Below, piece after piece: positions 1-8,737 of a DNA stretch of 64,000 nt (positions are counted from its first letter, which is position 1; each line of letters starts with the position of its first letter). A model generated the notes under the pieces. That model was not told where the DNA came from and did not search any database. It saw nothing but the letters and a program-made list of their open reading frames with translations. The DNA is from Gracilimonas sp017641085 (lineage in GTDB: Bacteria > Bacteroidota > Rhodothermia > Balneolales > Balneolaceae): the NCBI RefSeq assembly GCF_046115515.1, contig NZ_CP175953.1; one strand, given 5' to 3'. The translations under genes and the position numbers were made by a program.

Positions 1-1281
1 GCCTATCTGGGTGGTGTGGATTTTGAACATAGTTTCAACGACCGCAACTGGATTACCAGCGGTGCTTTTTCCTATAGTGTGATAAACGGTTCAAAAGAAG
101 CTATTCAGCGAGCCCAAACTTCACCGGTCAGGCATTATGACCGCGTAGATTCGGATCAGCTTTCGGTAAATCCAAATAATACAAGCTTGTCCGGTTTTGC
201 GACAGAAATTAGTATCCAGAAAAGAGGAGGAGATGATAACTGGATGACCTCTTTAACCTATTCGGATGTTTCTCCCGGATATGAGACAAACGACATCGGC
301 TTCCAAAACCGAGCCGATTACAGGTCTATCAATGGAGGGGTGGTGTTCCGGGAAACTGATCCTAAGTTGTTGCAGTACTTTGAGACATGGTTGTTTAAGG
401 GGAATGCCTGGAATTATGATGGAGATATGATTAACAACTGGTATGGAACCGGCGGCTTCATGCGCTTTGATAACCTCTGGACGTTCAACTACAACGCAAA
501 TGTATCCGGTGATCAGTTAATGGATCGCACCACCCGTGGTGGCCCTGTAATGGAGCGGCCGAGAGACTGGAATTTTAATCTGAACCTGAGTACCAATCAA
601 AATAAAGATGTGTCGTTTCATTTTGGCACTTTTCAGCGACAGGATGTTTCCGGTGAATTTGATAATAATATTTGGATGGGGGTTACCTTTCTGCCTACCA
701 CATTTATTCAAATATCGGTTTCCCCGGAGTTTGGTTATCAGCGGGATACGGATCAGTACGTGACCAAAGTTCAAGATGTCAACGCTACCTCCACCTATGG
801 CAACCGGTATGTATTTGCGGATATAAAGCAGCGAAGTTTTATGACCAGTGTAAGGGTAAACTGGACCTTCTCGCCTACCATGAGTTTACAGACTTATGTG
901 CGTCCGTTTATAGCCAGCGGTGAATACACGCACTTTAAGGAATTTGCTGAACCGCGAACCTATAATTTTGACCGCTATGGTGAAGATAAGGGAACCATCA
1001 GCAAGGCAGGAGACGAGTACTCCGTAGATCCCGATGGAGCAGGAGGTTCGCCGGCTTTTAATTTCCGTGATCCGGATTTTAACTTCCGCTCAGTACAAGG
1101 TAACGCGGTATTCCGATGGGAATATGCCCCGGGATCAACTCTGTTTCTTGTGTGGCAGCAACAGCGGGATGATTTTGTTAGAATGGGTAATTTCGATCTC
1201 GGCAGAGATCTGGATGGCCTGTTCAGTGCCAAACCAACCAATGTATTTCTCGTGAAACTGAGCTACTGGTTCGGTACCTGA
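1..1281 (+). CDS. DUF5916-type outer-membrane protein, C-terminal part (5' end outside window)
   Basis: The reading frame is open from base 1 to a TGA at 1279-1281, so this is the C-terminal 426 residues of a longer gene. The sequence alternates aromatic and polar residues in short strands (for example ADIKQRSFMTSVRVNWTFSP and VFLVKLSYWFGT) and ends on an aromatic-rich strand, as outer-membrane beta-barrels do. The segment with NFRSVQGNAVFRWEY followed by GSTLFLVWQQ is what I associate with the C-terminal barrel of DUF5916 proteins. Those pair an N-terminal family-9-like carbohydrate-binding domain with a barrel. The N-terminal domain is not in the window and the substrate is unknown. A strong terminator follows 33 bp downstream. 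Confidence 0.75.
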   Translation, partial: AYLGGVDFEHSFNDRNWITSGAFSYSVINGSKEAIQRAQTSPVRHYDRVDSDQLSVNPNNTSLSGFATEISIQKRGGDDNWMTSLTYSDVSPGYETNDIGFQNRADYRSINGGVVFRETDPKLLQYFETWLFKGNAWNYDGDMINNWYGTGGFMRFDNLWTFNYNANVSGDQLMDRTTRGGPVMERPRDWNFNLNLSTNQNKDVSFHFGTFQRQDVSGEFDNNIWMGVTFLPTTFIQISVSPEFGYQRDTDQYVTKVQDVNATSTYGNRYVFADIKQRSFMTSVRVNWTFSPTMSLQTYVRPFIASGEYTHFKEFAEPRTYNFDRYGEDKGTISKAGDEYSVDPDGAGGSPAFNFRDPDFNFRSVQGNAVFRWEYAPGSTLFLVWQQQRDDFVRMGNFDLGRDLDGLFSAKPTNVFLVKLSYWFGT

Positions 1282-1313
1282 TAACCTAATTCATGTATAC
1301 ATAGATATATCAG

Positions 1314-1340
1314 AAAGGGCGCACAAATGCGCCCTTTTTT
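1314..1340. terminator. Rho-independent terminator
   Basis: A perfect 10-bp stem (1314-1323 with 1328-1337) closes a 4-base loop and runs into six T residues. It lies after the DUF5916 gene. Because the left arm begins with A residues it may also serve the convergent gene at 1377-1586. Confidence 0.9.
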
Positions 1341-1376
1341 ATGCTGATTTGGATCAGTTCATGTGATGTAGTTGTT

Positions 1377-1586
1377 TTACTCCACCGATGTCTTACATGT
1401 TTTTAGCCCAAATGGTGCATACAAAGGGCAGAAGCTTACCAGGCTTGTAAGCACAAATACTCCGGCTAGTACCAATAATACGATGCCCCATGTGCCGGTA
1501 ACCGTTCCGGTGAAGTAAAGAGCAACAAATATAATCGCTAAAACAAAGCGTATAATTTTATCAGCAGAACCCATATTCTTTTTCAT
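1377..1586 (-). CDS. DUF2892 / YgaP-like inner-membrane protein
   Basis: A 69-residue protein with two hydrophobic segments (about residues 9-26 and 33-50) separated by a short TGTWG turn. The N-terminus MKKNMGSADKIIRF and the later CPLYAPFGLKT match the DUF2892 family, whose members are small two-helix membrane proteins, sometimes fused to rhodanese. An upstream in-frame codon would add 11 residues, but I chose the ATG at 1586 because a GAGGT ribosome-binding site lies about 5 bases before it and because family members start this way. The function is not established. Confidence 0.8.
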   Translation of the reverse strand: MKKNMGSADKIIRFVLAIIFVALYFTGTVTGTWGIVLLVLAGVFVLTSLVSFCPLYAPFGLKTCKTSVE

Positions 1587-1781
1587 AGTAACCTCAGTTT
1601 TTTTTGTTAGATAATCCATTTAAATAAAAAAACTAAACCTGTAATTATTAGTACACAGAGTACACAAACGGCAAGAAGTTTTAGTATTTTCACCCGCACA
1701 ATAAAATTTATTTTTGAAGGTTTTGTGAACTTGTTATCACAGGTGAATAGTAACTGAACTAATTCTTTATTAAAAGCAGCA

Positions 1782-2474
1782 ATGAATACACAGCATCTAA
1801 CAGCAGAACAGGTAAAATCAATACAATCCAGTTTCATTAATAAAGTTTATGGCTGGATGGCCCTTGCCCTTGCCATAACCGGATTTGTGGCCTTGAGGGT
1901 AGTCGATTCCGGCTTTGTGGAAACCATGGCACAAAACCAGATTTTGTTTTTCGGCATTATTATAGCTGAACTGGGTCTGGTAGTTTGGTTGTCAGGAAGA
2001 ATCAATAGTATGAATGCAAGCATGGCTATCGGGCTTTTCTTGTTATACTCCGCGCTAAACGGGCTCACATTCTCTATTTTATTTCTGGTTTATACCTCGG
2101 CTTCTATTGCTTCAACGTTTTTTATAACAGCTGGTACATTCGGGGTGACGAGCGCCTACGGGTATTTCACCAAAAAGGACCTCTCCAGCATTGGTAATAT
2201 TGCCTTTATGGGGCTGATTGGGATTATCATTGCCACCGTTGTGAATATATTCGTTCATAGTGAGATGCTCTACTGGGGCATAACCTACATCGGTGTGCTG
2301 GTTTTTGTGGGATTGACTGCCTACGACACACAGAAGATGAAAAAGATGAGCCTGGAAGTGGATGTAGAATCCGAGGAGGGAAGTAAAGGCGCTATTATGG
2401 GAGCCCTTGCCTTGTACCTCGACTTCATTAACATGTTTATTTTCTTGTTGCGAATTTTCGGAGACCGGCGGTAA
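1782..2474 (+). CDS. Bax inhibitor-1/YccA family membrane protein
   Basis: A 230-residue integral membrane protein with seven predicted hydrophobic helices. The conserved pieces TYIGVLVFVGLTAYDTQKMKK and ALYLDFINMFIFLLRIFG near the C-terminus are typical of the BI-1 / YccA (UPF0005) family, including the acidic residues thought to gate calcium leak in characterised relatives. The length is normal for the bacterial family. The role in this organism is inferred from family only. It converges on the creatininase-like gene, leaving 2 bp between the stop codons. Confidence 0.92.
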   Translation: MNTQHLTAEQVKSIQSSFINKVYGWMALALAITGFVALRVVDSGFVETMAQNQILFFGIIIAELGLVVWLSGRINSMNASMAIGLFLLYSALNGLTFSILFLVYTSASIASTFFITAGTFGVTSAYGYFTKKDLSSIGNIAFMGLIGIIIATVVNIFVHSEMLYWGITYIGVLVFVGLTAYDTQKMKKMSLEVDVESEEGSKGAIMGALALYLDFINMFIFLLRIFGDRR

Positions 2475-2476
2475 TT

Positions 2477-3241
2477 TTATTCATATAAATCGTCTTTATC
2501 TGCCCGGGCGAGCTCAATCATGAACCCGGCCATTTTTTGGGTAACCGCTTTGAAATACTTTTCGCCCTTTTCGGCAGAAGCTTTTTTTGGATTACCTATT
2601 CCGGTATCGTCGGTTACCTGAGACCATGGCCGTTCAGCCCATGCCCAGTCTTCTGTCAGTGCTTTTATTTTGCTCTTTCGTTCACTGCCCGGACCTGCTT
2701 CATCGAGTGATAAAACCAATTCGGGTCTGAGATGTAAGAGTAAACTGGTTTCAAGTTCATCGGCATGATCTCCATCTTCATCAAAAAACTGCTTTTTGTC
2801 GAGCGATTTAAACCAATCGGCCACGCAAAGAAACATGTCGGGAAATTCCAGCCCAAGTTCCCTTACTATCGGTTTGAAGTTATTTCCTCCATGGCTGTTG
2901 AGGATCAATAGTTTATGAATTCCCTGACGGTTTAATACCGTGATCACATCTTTAAGAATGGTAACCTGGGTACTTGGGTTTAGGTTCATATCAAGGTAAA
3001 TATCGGATTGTCCGGTGTTCACCCCGAAAGGGATAGTTGGCAGAACGATGACTTTGGCATCTTGCTCCCATGCCAGCCGGGCCGATTCTGCAGCGATATG
3101 ATCTGCTTCAATGACATCGGTAGCGTAGGGTAGATGGTAATTATGTGCCTCGGTTGCGCCCCAGGGAAGGATGGCGAGCTCGAAGTTGGCATCTTTCAGG
3201 TTCTTCCAGTTGGTCTCAGCTAAAATGTATGGTCTGATCAT
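2477..3241 (-). CDS. Creatininase family amidohydrolase
   Basis: A 254-residue protein with the creatininase fold signatures: GATEAHNYHLPYATD near residues 29-43 (metal ligands E, H and D) and NSHGGN near residues 115-120. The family hydrolyses cyclic or linear amides with two metal ions (creatinine amidohydrolase, FAPy deformylase and mycofactocin MftE are members). The first motif reads EAHNYHLP rather than EQHGPHLP, so the substrate is probably not creatinine. There is no strong Shine-Dalgarno sequence before the ATG at 3241. It appears to be a single gene. Confidence 0.88.
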   Translation of the reverse strand: MIRPYILAETNWKNLKDANFELAILPWGATEAHNYHLPYATDVIEADHIAAESARLAWEQDAKVIVLPTIPFGVNTGQSDIYLDMNLNPSTQVTILKDVITVLNRQGIHKLLILNSHGGNNFKPIVRELGLEFPDMFLCVADWFKSLDKKQFFDEDGDHADELETSLLLHLRPELVLSLDEAGPGSERKSKIKALTEDWAWAERPWSQVTDDTGIGNPKKASAEKGEKYFKAVTQKMAGFMIELARADKDDLYE

Positions 3242-3413
3242 CTTAAAAAAGGAGTAAGGGTTACACGGTTAATCGCAAAACGTTGAGCTCAAAAGTATGG
3301 AACAGCAATTGATATTGGAAACCATGAAGCCGATTTCTCAACTAAGGATATATTTTGCTTCAGTATGGATTGAAATGACCGTCTAAATTGTATTGCTGAC
3401 AAAAGCATAAACC

Positions 3414-3668
3414 ATGGCAGACTTCAGTAACCTAACTCAATCCGACAAAAGCAGAATTATAGAAATGGCATGGGAAGACCGAACTCCCTTTGATGCTATC
3501 GAATTTCAGTTTGGCCTTACCGAAGATGAAACTATTGAGCTGATGCGCTCCGAAATGAAACGCTCCAGCTTTAAAATGTGGAGAGAACGAGTCTCCGGTA
3601 GAGATACCAAACACCGCAAAAAACGCAAAGAGGATGTTAAGCGGTTCGTGAGCCCCAATCAGTATTAG
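3414..3668 (+). CDS. TIGR03643-type small conserved protein
   Basis: An 84-residue protein. The central block IEMAWEDRTPFDAIEFQFGL followed by a Lys/Arg-rich tail (WRERVSGRDTKHRKKRKED) matches the TIGR03643 family, which is widespread in marine bacteria and has no known function. The first 45 residues could form a helix-turn-helix-like unit (MAWEDRTPFDAIEFQFGLTEDE), so nucleic-acid binding is possible but not shown. The start ATG at 3414 gives the usual family length. Confidence 0.8.
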   Translation: MADFSNLTQSDKSRIIEMAWEDRTPFDAIEFQFGLTEDETIELMRSEMKRSSFKMWRERVSGRDTKHRKKRKEDVKRFVSPNQY

Positions 3669-3682
3669 TAATGGGGTGATGG

Positions 3683-5092
3683 TTAGTCTTGAGTTTGGGG
3701 CAACTCGTTCAAAGATTCGGACGTCAAAAGCTCTCCATTGGAAACAACAGCGTGAATATTCGTAGTGTTGCGTATATCGGATAATGGATTGGCATTCAGA
3801 ATAACCAAATCTGCTTTTTTACCGGCATCGATACTTCCAACCCGTCCGTAATCACCAAAGAAATGAGCACCATTATATGAAGAGGCCTGAAGGGCCTGCA
3901 ACGGAGTCATTCCTGATTTCACAAAAGCTTCCAATTCACGGTGGAGCGATATTCCCGGATATACATACGAATTATAAGCTCCCGCATCCGAGCCTGCCAA
4001 TAACTTCACACCTGCTTGTTGCATATCGCGGGTTACTTTTTTGAAAAGGTCATTCAGCTCTTTCTCAAACTGTATGGCTTCAGCATCTCTTCGCTGTGCC
4101 GAGCGAACCCGGCGCTGATATGTTTGGCGGATGTCATCAGGAATATATTGCAAGTACTCATCCCCCGAGTGATCTTCTTCTTGAAGAAAGCTCAGAACAT
4201 CATCAATATGAAGAGTAGGTACCACATATACATTTTCATCGGCTAATGTCTGATAAAAAACACGGGCGGTATCTTCGTTATAACTGTCTTTCAATTCAGC
4301 TACGGCATCCCAAAACCCAAGCTGACCATTATACACCTTACTGGTGATTTCTCCTTCCCGGTCAGAAGTGCCCTTTAAAACATAATAGAGATGTTCAATT
4401 CCATCCAAGCCGGCCGTAATGGCATCATCAATAAAAATGCTCATAGGCATATGGCCCGTAACGGTAAGCCCGCGTTCCTCAGCGTGACGAATAATTTCCA
4501 GGTAAGCCTCGCCACTTAACGTGCTCTCATAGATCTTTATGTAATCGACACCCATGGATTGAAGAGAGTCGAGAGCTTGGGTGATATCCTCACTACTCTG
4601 CACTTCAATGGAGCCTTCCCAGGTTGGATCGGGCCCGTCAATTTTTGGCCCCGATGTATAGATATAGGGTCCGGTCAGCGTGTCAGCCTTAATTTCAGAT
4701 CGCCATTCAAAAATAGAGGAGGTTAAGTCACCACCGGCATCCCGAACAGTTGTAACTCCGTTGGCCATATAAAGAGGCAGCATTTCTTTGTTTGAACCGA
4801 TAAGATCCTGCCCACCGCGTAAATGAATGTGCATATCCCACAAGCCCGGAATGGCAAAATTACCTTGCATGGAGACCGATCTCGCGCCCTCAGTATTTTT
4901 ACTTCCATCTTCAAAAATATCCTTAATGGCGTTTCCTTCAATAAGTATGGAATGATTTTCAGCGATATCACCGGTTTCTATATCAATAACATGGAGGCCG
5001 GATAGAAGAAGCTGATCGGATTGGTTTTGAGTAGTGCAGGCATTCAGGATAATGAATGCGAGTAAAAAAGCAGAAAATAGGAAGGTCTTCAT
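3683..5092 (-). CDS. Amidohydrolase family lipoprotein (imidazolonepropionase-like)
   Basis: A 469-residue metal-dependent hydrolase of the amidohydrolase superfamily. Residues 1-19 form a lipoprotein signal ending in LNAC, so the protein should be anchored in the envelope facing the periplasm. The superfamily metal motif HxH is seen in WDMHIHLRGG, the strand-4 Lys in VDYIKIYES, a later His in TVTGHMPM, and the final Asp in LLAGSDAGAY. The C-terminal PLQALQASSYNGA...GKKADLVILNANPL is the standard closing beta-sandwich. Similar enzymes are prolidases or Xaa-Pro/imide hydrolases; the substrate cannot be read from sequence. Confidence 0.88.
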   Translation of the reverse strand: MKTFLFSAFLLAFIILNACTTQNQSDQLLLSGLHVIDIETGDIAENHSILIEGNAIKDIFEDGSKNTEGARSVSMQGNFAIPGLWDMHIHLRGGQDLIGSNKEMLPLYMANGVTTVRDAGGDLTSSIFEWRSEIKADTLTGPYIYTSGPKIDGPDPTWEGSIEVQSSEDITQALDSLQSMGVDYIKIYESTLSGEAYLEIIRHAEERGLTVTGHMPMSIFIDDAITAGLDGIEHLYYVLKGTSDREGEITSKVYNGQLGFWDAVAELKDSYNEDTARVFYQTLADENVYVVPTLHIDDVLSFLQEEDHSGDEYLQYIPDDIRQTYQRRVRSAQRRDAEAIQFEKELNDLFKKVTRDMQQAGVKLLAGSDAGAYNSYVYPGISLHRELEAFVKSGMTPLQALQASSYNGAHFFGDYGRVGSIDAGKKADLVILNANPLSDIRNTTNIHAVVSNGELLTSESLNELPQTQD

Positions 5093-5280
5093 AGCTTGGA
5101 GGAATTGTTATTAGCTAACATTGAATTTGAATGGTATCACATCAAGGGGATGATAGGAAGAAGCACAGACATTCTTTTACTTCATTTATCACCATGAAAG
5201 TATGAATGATTGCTCGGTCATATTCAAATAACCGGAAGAGACACAAACTGTTGTGTTGCCTGGAAGTGGAATAAGTCGTA

Positions 5281-5303
5281 TTATTGCAACTTAGTCGCAA
5301 TAA
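5281..5303. promoter_or_regulatory. Palindromic Fur/Zur-family operator
   Basis: An 11-1-11 inverted repeat with a single mismatch (half-sites TTATTGCAACT and AGTCGCAATAA) ends 6 bases before the start codon of the Fur-family gene. Its position overlaps the ribosome-binding site and probably the promoter, which points to autoregulation by the downstream protein. The TTGCAA-type half-site is consistent with a zinc-responsive regulator, but that is inference. Confidence 0.7.
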
Positions 5304-5309
5304 AGAAAT

Positions 5310-5684
5310 ATGCCGAGAAGAAAAACACAATCAAGTACGGAAATCTTATCAACACTGAAGGCAGCCGATTCGGCCATGAGTCATCAGATGATCGAAGAAG
5401 CCCTGAGCATCGAAGTGGACAGGGCTACGATATACCGGGTATTAAACCGGTTTTATGAGGACGGATTGGTACATCGTGTAATCGGGGAAAACGGGAAACA
5501 GTATTTCGCTTTATGTGAAAACTGTGAAAAGAACGATCACAGCCACGATCATTTCCATTTTCGGTGCAAGAACTGTGGGAAGGTAGAATGCCTGACCCGG
5601 GAAATTCAGATTAAGCTGCCCGAGGGTTACATGGCCGAAAATTTCAATGGAATGGTTTCCGGATATTGCTCCGGTTGTGCCTAA
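5310..5684 (+). CDS. Fur-family metalloregulator (Zur-like)
   Basis: A 124-residue transcription regulator. Residues 1-65 form the winged-helix DNA-binding domain, with ATIYRVLNRFYEDGLVHRV as recognition helix and wing. The dimerisation domain carries HDHFHFRCKNCGKVECL and a C-terminal YCSGCA, giving the two CxxC pairs of a structural zinc site plus a His cluster for the sensing site. It is short for Fur (about 140-150) but normal for this clade. The palindrome at 5281-5303 lies right before it and a MerC-like transporter gene follows. Together these suggest a zinc (Zur-like) rather than iron regulator. Confidence 0.88.
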   Translation: MPRRKTQSSTEILSTLKAADSAMSHQMIEEALSIEVDRATIYRVLNRFYEDGLVHRVIGENGKQYFALCENCEKNDHSHDHFHFRCKNCGKVECLTREIQIKLPEGYMAENFNGMVSGYCSGCA

Positions 5685-5706
5685 TGTGACTCAGGAAAAG
5701 TATTTC

Positions 5707-6090
5707 ATGCAGAAGAAAATCATAAATTTATCAAAAGGGTTCTGGGATCGGTTGGGCATAGGTTTGTCCGGTTTATGTGCCATCCATTGTTTGCTGGTGC
5801 CGGTTTTTGTTTCGCTGATTCCACTGTGGCCTACCCTGGATAACTTTCACGAATACACGCACCTGGTGTTTTTTCTGGCAATAGCCCCGGCGGTCATTTT
5901 GTCTGTCAAAAACCGTAAGAACCTTAAATCTATCTCCGGTTATTTATTCGTGGGGCTTGCCATCATATTTGTAGCCTGGTTTTTTAATCACCAGCTTGGA
6001 GATTACGGTGAAGCAGGGGTTACATTGGTGGGCAGCTTGCTGTTGATACGAGGACATTGGCTGAATTATAAAACCAAAAGTATCAGCTGA
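5707..6090 (+). CDS. MerC-domain membrane protein
   Basis: A 127-residue protein with four hydrophobic helices and the MerC hallmark CAIHCLLVPVF in the first helix, whose two Cys residues bind metal in MerC. I chose the ATG at 5707. The frame is open further upstream, but that would overlap the regulator gene and lacks MerC similarity. It follows the Fur-family gene by 22 bp and is probably co-transcribed and controlled by the same operator. In this group MerC-like proteins next to Fur-family genes are likely metal (zinc) permeases and not mercury-resistance proteins; this is inference. Confidence 0.82.
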   Translation: MQKKIINLSKGFWDRLGIGLSGLCAIHCLLVPVFVSLIPLWPTLDNFHEYTHLVFFLAIAPAVILSVKNRKNLKSISGYLFVGLAIIFVAWFFNHQLGDYGEAGVTLVGSLLLIRGHWLNYKTKSIS

Positions 6091-7195
6091 CATTCTTCTG
6101 AAGCAATTGCAGAACTTTTTCTGCACACCCCCAGCTTAGGGTTACCCCGGCGCCTCCGTGCCCGTAGTTATGGATGAAAAGCCTGTTGTGCATTTGTTCG
6201 GCTTCAAGTCGTAATCCATCTTCATTTTTACGAAGATACCGGTAGCCAATCTTCACCTTTCTTTTGGTGAATCGGTCGATTTCCATCCCAAAGCTTTCCT
6301 GCAGAATATCTTTATGAAGAGTGTACATCTGTTCGGGAATTACAATGCCGTCAATTTTCTTATTTGGGGAGATGGTTTGTTCTCCGGTCCATTTTCCATG
6401 TTTGTCCAACCGTCCTTCCTGTCGACTCCCCCCCAAAATCCAACCATCGCTTCTGGGATAGAAATAAACATCCTGCGCATTCCCTGATTCCGTATGGTAG
6501 ATTTCTGTTCCCTGTGAAAAATTATAAGAAACGATATCTCCATTGGGACTCTTCAAAATGGGAGCGTCTAAAATTTGAAGAAGATGCCCGCGATATAGAA
6601 GTCCATTGGGGTCATTAAAGAGTTCTACAGACCCAAGTCCGGAACAGTTTATAACGATATCGAAAGGAAGACCCTTTAAATCTTCTTTTTCCAGTGATTG
6701 AATTTGAAGCTCGGCTCCGGCCTTAAGTACCGAATTCAAAAGGGCCGGGTAGTACAGTGACCAATCGCAGAAATAGCAGTTGAATTTCCAACCCGCCTGA
6801 ATGGCAATTCTGGAATGTGTGGGGTGAAAAGAATCCCGAAATTCTTCAAGAGGAGAGAAGCCTTCCATGTATTGGGCGTAGCCGGGGCAGTCTTTCACGA
6901 AAGCAAAAAGCTCGAAGTGTTCGTGAACTTTCAACCCGGGGAATTGCCGTTCATATAGTGCATCAAAATGGGAGAGGCTTTCTTTGAATATGGAATCAAT
7001 TTCAGCGGAATTGACACTGCGGGGAATCACCGAAGCAGCCGGAAACAGGCTGCTGAAGGTAGGGTCGTTCCGGGCTATTCTTGGATCAGATTCCGATAGT
7101 ATTGTGACCTTCCAATTGTGTTGTTGAAGAAGTTTAGCAACGCTTAATCCGCTTACTCCGCAACCAATAATACAGACGTTTCTTTCTTTACTCAT
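6083..7195 (-). CDS. FAD-dependent oxidoreductase of the D-amino-acid oxidase family
   Basis: A 370-residue flavoprotein. The N-terminal Rossmann motif VCIIGCGVSGLSVAKLLQQH binds FAD. The C-terminal HNYGHGGAGVTLSWGCA is the conserved DAAO/DASPO flavin-contact motif, and YFYPRSDGWILGGSRQEG in the middle is also typical. It most likely oxidises a D-amino acid, with O2 or a quinone as acceptor. The gene converges on merC and the two coding ends overlap by 8 bp. No signal peptide is visible, so it should be cytoplasmic. Confidence 0.85.
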   Translation of the reverse strand: MSKERNVCIIGCGVSGLSVAKLLQQHNWKVTILSESDPRIARNDPTFSSLFPAASVIPRSVNSAEIDSIFKESLSHFDALYERQFPGLKVHEHFELFAFVKDCPGYAQYMEGFSPLEEFRDSFHPTHSRIAIQAGWKFNCYFCDWSLYYPALLNSVLKAGAELQIQSLEKEDLKGLPFDIVINCSGLGSVELFNDPNGLLYRGHLLQILDAPILKSPNGDIVSYNFSQGTEIYHTESGNAQDVYFYPRSDGWILGGSRQEGRLDKHGKWTGEQTISPNKKIDGIVIPEQMYTLHKDILQESFGMEIDRFTKRKVKIGYRYLRKNEDGLRLEAEQMHNRLFIHNYGHGGAGVTLSWGCAEKVLQLLQKNVS

Positions 7196-7307
7196 ACCAA
7201 AATATAAAGGCTTTAAAGTTGGAATAAATTAATTTTCAGCCCGGCTAATATGTTGTTTCAAGTATCTAATTTTGGTAATTTTAATTATCAACAGACAGGC
7301 TTTTTAC

Positions 7308-8165
7308 GTGCAAAAAACAATATCATCAGTTTTATTCACTGTTCTTTTTATGAGCATGGTGTCCTGCAATTTGCTCACCGTGGATGAAGAAGCTTCCGAC
7401 TATCCCACCACCTTTCCGGCTATTGAGTTATCTGAACTTGATAAGATGAATCAGGAGTATCAAGCCGCTAATGACGGCCACATTTGTTCAACACTCAACA
7501 AGTATGGGTTCACCGGATATAGTGAAATATTTTTTAAAAATGGAGAAAGTCCCTGCGCAAACCGGGACGTTGTGCGGGTTGAAATTAATCAAACAGACTC
7601 CCTTATTACGGCGGCAAAAGCAGCTTTGCTAAATAATAGCACCTATACCGGGGTAAATGATACTTCAAAACTTATGATTACAGAATTATTGCCGATAAAT
7701 GGATGTACCATCTGTGAAGGCCCCGGTCTTAACAATGTACCGATAGAGTTGAAAATCACTTTTGCTGAGCAGAGGATAGATTCAAATAAAGTAGTTGGAA
7801 CCGATATCACGGTTGTTGCAGATGCAGAGGGAGTAAGCAGAATTTGGGGGAATTGGTATTCCGATTTTGAAAGCCCTGATTTTGTGAACTTTGGATACGA
7901 GGAAGTACAATCCGGAATGGTAGGATGGCAGATTGATATGCGTCGTTTTACCGGAGAGGAAGTAATTTATACAGTGCAGGAAGATGATATCAGCGGGAAG
8001 CCCGAGCGGGTGTACCTGCCGATAGAAAATGAGAGTGAACAACAACTGGAAATTCGTACATGCTGGGCAATCCCTGTGTCATACAGCGGAAATTCAGCCT
8101 TTAACGGCTGGATAGCGTATGTGGATATAGAAGAAGGATTCCTGGTAGATATGAGAGCCCGTTAG
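7308..8165 (+). CDS. Hypothetical lipoprotein
   Basis: I do not recognise a family. From the GTG at 7308 the protein has 285 residues and begins with a short hydrophobic signal ending in SMVSC, a good lipobox, so it should be a lipoprotein. An earlier TTG at 7272 would add 12 residues and disturb the signal. Two Cys pairs stand out (GHICST and SPCANRD early; NGCTICEGPG in the middle), suggesting disulfides or a bound metal in the periplasm. The C-terminal third is acidic and rich in short strands (VYLPIENESEQQLEIRTCW). Function unknown. Confidence 0.65.
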   Translation: MQKTISSVLFTVLFMSMVSCNLLTVDEEASDYPTTFPAIELSELDKMNQEYQAANDGHICSTLNKYGFTGYSEIFFKNGESPCANRDVVRVEINQTDSLITAAKAALLNNSTYTGVNDTSKLMITELLPINGCTICEGPGLNNVPIELKITFAEQRIDSNKVVGTDITVVADAEGVSRIWGNWYSDFESPDFVNFGYEEVQSGMVGWQIDMRRFTGEEVIYTVQEDDISGKPERVYLPIENESEQQLEIRTCWAIPVSYSGNSAFNGWIAYVDIEEGFLVDMRAR

Positions 8166-8259
8166 TTCAGAAATCTGGTATCACGAAGGATATTATTTTC
8201 TTTACGGTACCTGATTATTAAGATTAGTAACATTTGTTAATCTCATTACTCTTAACTTT

Positions 8260-8670
8260 ATGAGCAATGACTATACAAAAAGCATAAAGGACGAAACATT
8301 GACTGAATCGGCAAATAAGAAAATACTTATTGTAGAAGACGACATGATTATCTCATTGGTCGTTGAGAACATGATCAAGAAACTTGGCCATACGTTGGTG
8401 GGCAAGGCTGCCTCCGGAGATGAAGCCATTGAGTTAGCCAAAGAGCATCAACCGGATATTGTGTTGATGGACATTCGCCTTAAAGGAGAAATGGATGGCA
8501 TTGAGGCTGTCACTCAAATCAAAGAGCACATCACCACGGAAGTGATCTACCTGACCGGAAACTCCGATAAGGTAAATTACGAGCGCGCCAAAGCAACCGA
8601 ATGTGTGGATCTTATCTCCAAGCCCTTTACGATTGGTGAATTGACCCGGTCTTTAGAGCTGGTTCCCTGA
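8260..8670 (+). CDS. CheY-like response regulator receiver protein
   Basis: A 136-residue stand-alone receiver domain with about 20 extra residues at the N-terminus. The acidic pair is in ILIVEDDMIISLVVENMI, the phosphoacceptor Asp in IVLMDIRLKGEMDGIEA, the Thr in VIYLTGNSD and the conserved Lys in ISKPF. There is no output domain. The spacing MDIRLKGEMDG is common in receivers paired with HisKA_2 or HWE kinases; such a kinase lies at 63007-64000, but there is no evidence of partnership. Confidence 0.92.
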   Translation: MSNDYTKSIKDETLTESANKKILIVEDDMIISLVVENMIKKLGHTLVGKAASGDEAIELAKEHQPDIVLMDIRLKGEMDGIEAVTQIKEHITTEVIYLTGNSDKVNYERAKATECVDLISKPFTIGELTRSLELVP

Positions 8671-8737
8671 TAACTTTTTGTGCATCTTTTCGGGGATTTT
8701 ATCGTAGGTTAGTCCGAAATAAAGATGGGCAAATACT

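Noticed and set aside
5707..6090. Mercury-resistance operon
   Set aside because: Only a MerC-like gene is present; no merR, merA, merT or merP. The adjacent regulator is Fur-family.
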